From assembly GCA_050180745.1 (NCBI GenBank), contig JBFXDW010000067.1, positions 1-9,771 on the forward strand: a stretch of DNA of 9,771 bases, in the 5' to 3' direction. The notes under the pieces are model-generated. The model was not told the origin of the DNA. It did not search any database and was given only the letters and a program-made list of their open reading frames with translations. Below, one piece after another: positions 1-5,137 of the stretch (position 1 is its first letter; the number at the start of each line of letters is the position of its first letter). Position numbers and translations under genes: made by a program. Origin of the DNA: JBFXDW01 sp050180745. GTDB lineage: Bacteria; Pseudomonadota; Alphaproteobacteria; UBA9219.

Positions 1-447
1 AGGCCGTGCACCGCTGCCAATAGAAACTATTGGGTTGCTAAGCCGTAAGGGGTCGTGGCCTAGTTCACGGTCTCTCCTTTCAACATATTTCAGCAACAGC
101 CATGGATTTAAGATGCCTTCAAATAAGTTTTTTAAGGCTTTTCTTTGGCTGGCTCCATAGGCCATGACCACACTCTGAAAGCAAGCGCCCTCCCTTCTGC
201 CATTAAGGGGGAAATACTCATAACAAAACTCCAAACCAGGCATGCGTGCGACAAACCGTCTTGAGTCTTGTCCTGTTGCTCGTGTTGAGCATTCGTCAGC
301 ACAGCCCCAATAAATATCTCTTCCGAACCAAGCCTCTTTTGCAAAAACAGGAACAGCATTAATCGCTGCGGCAAGCCCTTCAAAATTGGCTATGTGCCGA
401 AATGTGGAGGTAGGCAAAAAGATGGGATGTTTTTCTGATGATAACAT
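1..447 (-). CDS. Hypothetical protein, 3' end cut off by window edge
   Basis: From the ATG at 447 the frame is open for 149 codons to the window edge without a stop, so this is the N-terminal part of a longer protein. An in-frame TAA lies three codons upstream of the ATG, and an AGGA-type ribosome site lies a little further up (longer spacing than ideal). It begins MLSSEKHPIFLPTSTFRHIA and contains AWFGRDIYWGCADEC near residues 39-53 and a basic stretch around residues 120-130. No signal peptide or membrane segment is evident. It starts 39 nt after the stop of the gene at 487-1008 and is probably the third gene of one operon. I do not recognise the family. Another reading frame in this stretch (132-383) also has a start and a stop, but it is shorter and lies wholly inside this frame. 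Confidence 0.7.
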   Translation of the reverse strand, partial: MLSSEKHPIFLPTSTFRHIANFEGLAAAINAVPVFAKEAWFGRDIYWGCADECSTRATGQDSRRFVARMPGLEFCYEYFPLNGRREGACFQSVVMAYGASQRKALKNLFEGILNPWLLLKYVERRDRELGHDPLRLSNPIVSIGSGARP

Positions 448-486
448 GGGTTTTTATTCATCCTTTTTAGTTAATGCGTTTTGTGT

Positions 487-1008
487 CTAAAGAGCTGACC
501 TTAACAAAGGAGTTCCTGACTGAGGTAGCCAATGCAATTTATCTGGCTTTTTTACGGGGCAATCGGCTTCAAAAAAACCGAATTGATGATGATGCCGTAA
601 AAGGCGTGATCCAATACGAATGCTAGCCCCAGAGGAGATAATGGCTTTCTCAATCTTTGGGTCAACAAAATGTCCAAGGATAGCCGAAGGCAAAAAGAAG
701 CCCGTTAAGACTGAGGTCCACGCATCTTCATCTGTTGTGCCGTGGGCTTGGATAGCATCATATACGTTATGAAAGGCGTGTCTTTTATTATACGTTACCA
801 CAACCCCGTTGACCTGAACGTTTTCTACACGAGCGCAAACCCTTCTTCCATTCTTTCGAAAATTTGGTTTTGTTTGTCCAGTACGCATATTTTTTGCTGG
901 AACACCTAAAGTTTCGAGTAAGGCCTGAACAGCTGTCTCGGCGCTTGTCTTGTCGGCAAGTCTTTTATAGCGATCAAAAGTGAACTTAATGCTTTTCATT
1001 TCTTGCAT
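487..1008 (-). CDS. Hypothetical protein, 173 aa, middle gene of unknown operon
   Basis: An uninterrupted 173-residue protein. The ATG at 1008 is preceded by AGGAAAAG about 8 nt upstream, a reasonable ribosome site, and this favours it over the internal Met at codon 4. The N-terminal third is basic and probably helical (KSIKFTFDRYKRLADK). It is followed by RRVCARVENVQVNGVVVTYN, which looks like beta strands, then a more hydrophobic stretch (SVLTGFFLPSAILGHF, about residues 99-114). A His cluster (RHHHQFGFFEADC) lies near the C-terminus. There is no clear signal peptide or membrane anchor. Only 14 nt separate it from the upstream gene, so co-transcription is very likely. I cannot assign a family. 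The His/Cys residues could bind metal, but that is speculation. Confidence 0.7.
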   Translation of the reverse strand: MQEMKSIKFTFDRYKRLADKTSAETAVQALLETLGVPAKNMRTGQTKPNFRKNGRRVCARVENVQVNGVVVTYNKRHAFHNVYDAIQAHGTTDEDAWTSVLTGFFLPSAILGHFVDPKIEKAIISSGASIRIGSRLLRHHHQFGFFEADCPVKKPDKLHWLPQSGTPLLRSAL

Positions 1009-1022
1009 GTAAAATACTTTTC

Positions 1023-1496
1023 CTATTCTAACGTAAAGTCAACTCGTTGCTGCTTGCCTTGGGTAGAAGAAGCGACAATGCATGGAGTGTCGGGGAATTC
1101 CCAGAGCGCATCAATTTGCTTTAGCGAGTTTAGAATTCTTTGTGGAGAAACAAGCCCAAGCATCAAATTCTCATCTGCTGCTTTCTGACATCCGGCATAG
1201 GCAACAATAGGGATTTCTTCACATACCGTGCAACTATCAACACTAGAAAGAAAACCAATGTCAAAAATATGAAGGGTTGATTTGCAAAGACCGGCTTCCT
1301 TTTCATAGAAGTGCGGACGCTCTTTAACAAACCAACTTCCTGTTTTCCTTTGGTGCTCTTGTGCGGCGTAAGGAATTAGAATTTTGGGAAATTGCGTGCA
1401 CAAATCTTTCATTGCGGCATTAAAGGCGGTTGTAACGGGATCTGTTATTGTCTCAAATTTGGAGAGGGGAATGGCGACTTTGATAATGTTGGGCAT
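1023..1496 (-). CDS. Hypothetical protein, 157 aa, first gene of unknown operon
   Basis: A 157-residue protein beginning MPNIIKVAIPLSKFETITD. The ATG at 1496 has a good ribosome site, AGAGGAA, 7 nt upstream. The protein is predicted soluble and has seven Cys residues, including a CxxC-like pair in DSCTVCEE near residues 88-95. I see no membrane segment and no catalytic signature I can name. It is the first gene of a three-gene minus-strand cluster with short gaps (14 nt and 39 nt) and follows a plausible promoter and an AT palindrome. The family is unrecognised. The cluster sits between an rplKA terminator and the window edge, as an accessory insertion might, but nothing in the sequence shows a function. 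Confidence 0.7.
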   Translation of the reverse strand: MPNIIKVAIPLSKFETITDPVTTAFNAAMKDLCTQFPKILIPYAAQEHQRKTGSWFVKERPHFYEKEAGLCKSTLHIFDIGFLSSVDSCTVCEEIPIVAYAGCQKAADENLMLGLVSPQRILNSLKQIDALWEFPDTPCIVASSTQGKQQRVDFTLE

Positions 1497-1517
1497 GAAA
1501 TATTCCTCTTATAAAAC

Positions 1518-1537
1518 GAATATATATATATATATTC
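1518..1537. repeat. 20-bp AT palindrome with (TA)7 tract, possible operator
   Basis: A perfect 20-bp inverted repeat bounded by G and C, with alternating TA inside. It lies 21 nt upstream of the start of the first gene of the left operon and would sit in its 5' leader, just downstream of the likely transcription start. Its position fits an operator for a dimeric repressor or a slippage-prone TA tract. No regulator is visible in the window, so function is inference only. Confidence 0.5.
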
Positions 1538-1556
1538 ATATGCAATAAGTACGCGC

Positions 1557-1585
1557 ATTATAGCAATTCATTGGCCATAAAAAAA
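1557..1585 (-). promoter_or_regulatory. Candidate sigma-70 promoter for the left operon
   Basis: On the minus strand there is a perfect TATAAT (complement of 1557-1562). Seventeen nt upstream there is only a T-rich, poor -35 match, which falls inside the T-run of the rplA terminator. A transcript would start near 1550 and pass through the AT palindrome before the first start codon at 1496. The -10 is convincing by sequence. The weak -35 lowers confidence. Confidence 0.4.
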
Positions 1586-1617
1586 GCCTGCTCTTTAAGC
1601 AAAGAGCAGGCTTTTTT
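1580..1617 (-). terminator. Intrinsic terminator after rplA
   Basis: The arms 1580-1596 and 1601-1617 are perfectly complementary around the 4-nt loop AAGC. The GC-rich part GCCTGCTC is followed by a U-run when read on the minus strand, and by another U-run on the plus strand, so the structure could work in both directions. It lies 21 nt beyond the rplA stop codon and insulates the ribosomal operon from the hypothetical genes. Confidence 0.9.
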
Positions 1618-1638
1618 ATTAACCATACTAACTGTTAC

Positions 1639-2346
1639 TTACGCCTCTTCGGTCAGACTTGCTAAATCAACCTTGAGCCCTGGCCCCATCGTTGTCGATA
1701 CGGCTACGCGGTTGATATAGGTGCCCTTAACTCCAGAAGGACGAGCCTTGGTGATCGCCTTGATAAACGCACGCGTGTTCTCAAGCAAAGCCGTTTCGTT
1801 GAAGCTGACTTTACCAACACCAGCATGAATAATTCCGTTCTTTTCAGCGCGGAATTCAATCGCGCCAGCTTTAGCTGCCGCGACGGCCTCAGCAACCTTA
1901 GGCGTAACCGTTCCAAGCTTCGGGTTTGGCATCAAGCCACGAGGCCCCAGCACCTTACCCAAACGTCCAACAACACCCATCATGTCAGGGGTTGCAATGA
2001 CGCGCTCAAAATCAGAGAAGCCTGCGGCGATTTTATCAGCCAAATCTTCGGCACCAACGATATCGGCACCAGCTGCTTTGGCTTCATCCGCACGCTCACC
2101 TTTAGCAAATACGGCTACGCGAACCGTTTTGCCTGTCCCGTGAGGAAGCTGAACCATGCCGCGCACGATTTGATCGGACTGGCGAGGATCAATACCAAGA
2201 TTCATAGCAATTTCGAGAGATTCATCGAACTTGCGACCAGCTTCTTTTGCCAAAGATTGGAGAAGTTTAACGGCCTCGGCCAGAGTATAAAATTTCTTGG
2301 GGTCGAGGGTTTCTTTTGCTTTGCGAAGTTTTTTACCTTGTTTCAT
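1639..2346 (-). CDS. rplA: 50S ribosomal protein L1
   Basis: Ribosomal protein L1 binds 23S rRNA at the mobile L1 stalk, helps release tRNA from the E site, and in studied bacteria also represses translation of its own L11-L1 message. The 235 residues match the usual length (about 230). The family signature GRLGKVLGPRGLMPNPKLGT is at residues 127-146, DPRQSDQIVRG at 53-63, and the typical end TTMGPGLKVDL is near 218-228. The start codon lies only 4 nt after the rplK stop. Its ribosome site (GGAG) is formed by the last rplK codons, so translation is probably coupled. It is transcribed with rplK and followed by a strong terminator. rplJ and rplL, which usually come next, are not here. Confidence 0.97.
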   Translation of the reverse strand: MKQGKKLRKAKETLDPKKFYTLAEAVKLLQSLAKEAGRKFDESLEIAMNLGIDPRQSDQIVRGMVQLPHGTGKTVRVAVFAKGERADEAKAAGADIVGAEDLADKIAAGFSDFERVIATPDMMGVVGRLGKVLGPRGLMPNPKLGTVTPKVAEAVAAAKAGAIEFRAEKNGIIHAGVGKVSFNETALLENTRAFIKAITKARPSGVKGTYINRVAVSTTMGPGLKVDLASLTEEA

Positions 2347-2350
2347 GTTC

Positions 2351-2782
2351 TTACTCCACCACCTTGATGCCCATAGAGCGCGCAGACCCTGCGAGCATAT
2401 TCACGGCGCCCTCAATGTCATTTGCATTCATATCGACTATTTTGTCTTTGGCAATCTCGGCCAGTTGCGCGCGAGAAATCTCGCCCACGGTTTCCGTACC
2501 GGTTGTCTTTGCCCCACTCTTGAGATTAAGAGCTTTCTTAATCCAATAGGTATTCGGCGGTTGTTTGACAATAAAGGTAAAAGAGCGATCCGTATAAGCC
2601 GTAATGACAACGGGGATCGGCATGCCCTTTTCCAGTTTCTTGGTCTTTTCATTGAACTGATTACAGAAATCCATAATGTTCAGACCACGTTGGCCGAGAG
2701 CAGGACCTATCGGAGGCGAAGGATTGGCGCTACCGGCGGGAACTTGCAGCTTGACGTAGCCTGCTATTTCCTTTTTAGCCAT
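2351..2782 (-). CDS. rplK: 50S ribosomal protein L11
   Basis: L11 binds the GTPase-associated centre of 23S rRNA, works with elongation factors, and is needed for the RelA stringent response. It is a target region for thiostrepton. The 143 residues match the usual length. The N-terminal proline-rich motif PPIGPALGQRG is at residues 23-33, followed by NIMDFCNQFN, and the C-terminal signature includes NANDIEGAVNMLAGSARSMGI near residues 119-139. The linker region PPNTYWIKKA differs somewhat from the common PPAxxLLKKA. The start is supported by AAGGAG six nt upstream. Its upstream partners secE and nusG are missing from this window, so the two-gene rplK-rplA unit is detached from its ancestral context and must have its own promoter in the spacer. 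Confidence 0.97.
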   Translation of the reverse strand: MAKKEIAGYVKLQVPAGSANPSPPIGPALGQRGLNIMDFCNQFNEKTKKLEKGMPIPVVITAYTDRSFTFIVKQPPNTYWIKKALNLKSGAKTTGTETVGEISRAQLAEIAKDKIVDMNANDIEGAVNMLAGSARSMGIKVVE

Positions 2783-2788
2783 GTTGAT

Positions 2789-2794
2789 CTCCTT
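2789..2794 (-). promoter_or_regulatory. Ribosome binding site of rplK
   Basis: The minus strand reads AAGGAG, six nt before the rplK ATG. It is a near-perfect Shine-Dalgarno match and fixes the L11 start. Confidence 0.85.
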
Positions 2795-2826
2795 AGCTAA
2801 AGAGAGTTAAAAAAACGCCCCAAGCC

Positions 2827-2845
2827 CCGCTGTCAGTAACAGCGG
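2827..2845. other. Hairpin in the rplK leader
   Basis: CCGCTGT and ACAGCGG form a perfect 7-bp stem around a 5-nt loop. On the minus strand a T-run (complement of 2809-2815) follows, but only after an 11-nt gap, so it is a poor terminator. It might be part of the rplK leader, for example a structure used in L1 autoregulation, or the remnant of a terminator. No gene on either strand ends here. Confidence 0.45.
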
Positions 2846-2893
2846 TTTCTTGTGACAAACCAATGTGTTAGGGAAAATTTTCATCCCCCATCT

Positions 2894-2990
2894 AGCTTCT
2901 TGAAGGTAAATCCTTCATAAAAGCTATCCCGTGGTGCGGCTCCCCAAAGGGAACTTTTAGCTGGGGAGAACCTCCCACAGAACAAGCCGC
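2894..2990. other. Structured spacer segment, candidate leader RNA or small RNA
   Basis: This gene-free stretch between rplK and kdpA is dense in complementary segments. GAAGG/CCTTC (2902-2906 with 2912-2916) is nested in AGCTT/AAGCT (2894-2898 with 2921-2925). CTCCCCA (2940-2946) pairs with TGGGGAG (2962-2968), enclosed by GCGG/CCGC (2936-2939 with 2987-2990). A small AAAG-GGAA-CTTT hairpin (2946-2957) lies inside, and CCTCCC (2971-2976) could compete for TGGGGAG. If rplK is transcribed from upstream, this would be its 5' leader. A TTATAA at 2991-2996 could be a -10 box on the minus strand. It matches no riboswitch or RNA family I can name. Confidence 0.35.
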
Positions 2991-3080
2991 TTATAAAAGT
3001 AAAAACGGAGAAAGTAAAGAATAAACTCTTGGGGTTCCTTACCACCCTTCAAAATCCAAAAAACTGTTTGAAGCTTCCAG

Positions 3081-3239
3081 TATAGCCGATCCAATATAAA
3101 TTGATATTTATACCGCCGAGATTTTTTGCTATGGCAAGGCAAAGTTCGCAGGCCATATAGACATATAGCCAAGAACTTTAACAAAGCCATGGTGAAAAAG
3201 ATCAAGGTAGAAATATCAATTTATATTGGATCGGCTATA
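3081..3239 (+). repeat. Palindromic MITE-like element, copy 1
   Basis: The outer arms 3081-3109 and 3211-3239 are perfectly complementary over 29 bp, and one further outer pair (3080/3240) also matches. The ends are TATAGCC and GGCTATA, so a TA target duplication is possible. The 101-nt core (3110-3210) differs from copy 2 at 12 positions with no gaps. Inside, CTATGGC/GCCATGG (3129-3135 with 3186-3192), AAAGTTC/GAACTTT (3141-3147 with 3173-3179) and GGC/GCC (3151-3153 with 3168-3170) could extend the hairpin. It lies in the rplK/kdpA divergent spacer in the same orientation as copy 2. No transposase is present. On the plus strand part of it is open (YRRDFLLWQGKVRR...), and the minus strand is open too, so coding is uncertain. 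Confidence 0.85.
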
Positions 3240-3240
3240 C

Positions 3241-3361
3241 CGTTCGATTTCTCCCCTACGCTACTTCGTAGCTTCGGTAAGACAAGTCGGCGCGACAGGT
3301 CGCGAGGATGACGAAAAAATTTTAGAGGTCTGGAAGAGAAAGGCACCCCCCTGAATCCTGA
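3241..3361. other. Gene-free stretch before kdpA, repeat-like
   Basis: This stretch follows copy 1 of the palindromic element. It contains short self-complementary pieces (CTACG/CGTAG near 3257-3272, GCGAC/GTCGC near 3291-3302) and a GAGGATGACG run that resembles dispersed intergenic repeats in other genomes. No kdpF-like small gene, no convincing sigma-70 promoter and no recognisable KdpE operator could be picked out, although a kdp promoter should lie somewhere in the spacer. Confidence 0.25.
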
Positions 3362-3439
3362 ATGCTGATTACCCTCTGGACCCCGCGCCAAAGGAAAGCT
3401 AATCTGCTGCCACTTTTCATTCCTTCCTCAGTACCCCTT

Positions 3440-5137
3440 ATGATTCTTTCTGTTCTTCCCCTCTCTGGCTGGATACAAATTGCGCTTCTTGTCTTAATTC
3501 TGATCGGTCTTGGCAAACCTATTGGCGCGTATATGGCTCACATTCTATCCGGTGAGACAGTATTTCTCACACCAGTCATCGCCCCTCTTGAGCGGCTTAT
3601 CTATTGCTTGTGCCGCATTGATCCGGATGAAGAAATGAGCGCTGTGCGCTATTTCAAGGCATTTCTTGCGTTCACATTCATTTCTTTCCTTGCCCTCTTC
3701 TTCATGATGCTGTGGCAGATTTTTCCTGATGTTTCACCTGCACTGGCGCTCGAATCCTCAATCAGCCTTATCACAGGAACAGACTGGCAGCCCATCCCTC
3801 CAGAAACAACTTACACCAATCTAACCCAACAATATGGCTTTGCCGTTCAGAACTTTCTTTCATGCAGCGTTGCTGTCGTTTTCATGGCTGTCATGGCCCG
3901 AGGTTTTGCACGCACAGATCAAGAAGATAAGCTTGGCAATTTCTGGACCGACATCACGCGCTTCACCCTTTATGTGCTGTTACCTTTGTCCCTTATTTTT
4001 GGAGTGTTCTTAGTCTCTCAAGGCGTCGTAATGAGCTTTAGCGAAACAGTATCTTTTACCACTCTTGAGACAGATACGCCGCGCCTTATCCCCATAGGCC
4101 CCATTGCCTCGCAGGTTGCAATCAAACAGCTTGGCACGAATGGAGGCGGCTATTTCATGGCCAACGCCGCGCATCCTTTTGAAAATCCAACCCCCCTGTC
4201 CGACTTCACTCAGATCATCGCGCTTCTTCTTATCCCGACTGCTTCCGTGTTTGCCTTCGGGGATTTGGTCAGGGCCAAGCGCCAGAGCTGGATGCTGCTG
4301 TCAACAATGTTAGTTATCTTTATCCCTGCCGTTATCTTGATTGTAGCCATCGAACACGCAGACAATCCTTTTCTTGAATCTTTAGGCATTCACAGTGCCC
4401 TTGGCAATATGGAAGGCAAAGAGCTGCGCTTTAGCGCAGCAGAGTCTGCGCTGTTTGCCGCCGCTGCCGGAGCCACCTCGGGCGGTGCGCTTAATTCCTC
4501 GCTCGATTCCTTCATGCCGCTGGGCAGCCTTATCCCCCTCTTCCTCATGCAGCTTGGTGAGCTGATTTTCGGAGGCGGCGGCACAGGCGTGTGTAATCTT
4601 GTGATGTATGCGCTGTTTGCCGTCTTTACAGCCAGTTTGATGATTGGCCGCTCGCCACAGTATCTAGGCAAAAGAATTGGCATATCAGAAATGAAAATGG
4701 TCGCGGGACTTATTATCATTCCTCCCCTTTTGACTCTGACAGGAACAGCCCTAGCGGTCATGTGCGAGGCCGGACAAAGCGGCGCTGTCCATGAAGGCGC
4801 ACAAGGCTTTTCGCAGATTCTTTACGCCTTTACCTCAGCGACCAACAATAATGGTAGCTCTATGGGGGGGATTAATGCTAATTCCAATTTCTATCACATC
4901 ACTCTCAGCATCGCGATGCTGCTGGGACGCGTGGGCGCTCTGGGCGTAACAACAGGCCTTGCTCATGCACTCGCCAAGCAAAAAGTCCAAGCCAAAACGG
5001 ACGGCGTTTTAAAGACAGAAACTCCCTTCTTCGTCTTCTTCCTTATCCTTATTCTTTTCCTGAGCATGCTGACCTATCTTCCCTCTCTGGCGATAGGCCC
5101 CGTAGTTGAGCATATAACGCTAGGAGGAAATCTATGA
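3440..5137 (+). CDS. kdpA: Potassium-transporting ATPase subunit A
   Basis: KdpA is the channel-like K+-selective subunit of the KdpFABC P-type ATPase in the inner membrane. It shows the four pore loops of the family: TGTDWQ near residue 112 (usually TNTNWQ), GTNGGG at 232-237, GATSGGA at 344-350 and ATNNNGS at 467-473. It also has the conserved AHPFENPTPLSDF and GRSPQYLGKRI segments. Many hydrophobic helices fit the usual ten or so. The start at 3440 gives 565 residues, close to E. coli KdpA (557), and puts the filter motifs at near-equivalent numbers. The frame is open to an ATG at 3362, which would add 26 atypical residues. Neither start has a clear ribosome site. It overlaps kdpB by ATGA. 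The filter-1 changes (N to G and N to D) are unusual. No kdpF was found. Confidence 0.95.
   Translation: MILSVLPLSGWIQIALLVLILIGLGKPIGAYMAHILSGETVFLTPVIAPLERLIYCLCRIDPDEEMSAVRYFKAFLAFTFISFLALFFMMLWQIFPDVSPALALESSISLITGTDWQPIPPETTYTNLTQQYGFAVQNFLSCSVAVVFMAVMARGFARTDQEDKLGNFWTDITRFTLYVLLPLSLIFGVFLVSQGVVMSFSETVSFTTLETDTPRLIPIGPIASQVAIKQLGTNGGGYFMANAAHPFENPTPLSDFTQIIALLLIPTASVFAFGDLVRAKRQSWMLLSTMLVIFIPAVILIVAIEHADNPFLESLGIHSALGNMEGKELRFSAAESALFAAAAGATSGGALNSSLDSFMPLGSLIPLFLMQLGELIFGGGGTGVCNLVMYALFAVFTASLMIGRSPQYLGKRIGISEMKMVAGLIIIPPLLTLTGTALAVMCEAGQSGAVHEGAQGFSQILYAFTSATNNNGSSMGGINANSNFYHITLSIAMLLGRVGALGVTTGLAHALAKQKVQAKTDGVLKTETPFFVFFLILILFLSMLTYLPSLAIGPVVEHITLGGNL
5122..5127 (+). promoter_or_regulatory. 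Ribosome binding site of kdpB
   Basis: AGGAGG inside the end of kdpA, six nt before the kdpB ATG that overlaps the kdpA stop. Strong initiation plus the ATGA overlap indicates coupled translation. Confidence 0.85.

Noticed and set aside
132..383. 83-residue minus-strand reading frame
   Set aside because: It lies inside the longer open frame starting at 447 that runs off the left edge in another phase. That frame has an operon context and no stops, so this one is a shadow.
1825..2800. Plus-strand reading frames of 167-180 residues
   Set aside because: They are antisense to rplA and rplK, whose protein signatures are unmistakable. The antisense translations show no family features.
2827..2845. 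Intrinsic terminator or attenuator in the rplK leader
   Set aside because: The stem is good, but on the minus strand the T-run is separated from it by 11 nt, and on the plus strand there is no gene to terminate.
2850..2993. 6S RNA on the minus strand
   Set aside because: The G-rich hairpins and an imperfect closing pairing suggested it, but I could not lay out the single central bubble typical of 6S RNA, and the sequence blocks do not match ones I know.
2957..3311. Two opposed frames (minus 2957-3205, plus 3126-3311) as genes
   Set aside because: Both run through copy 1 of the palindromic element, start at TTG without a ribosome site and continue into unrelated flanking sequence. They are treated as possible element-encoded peptides, not genes.
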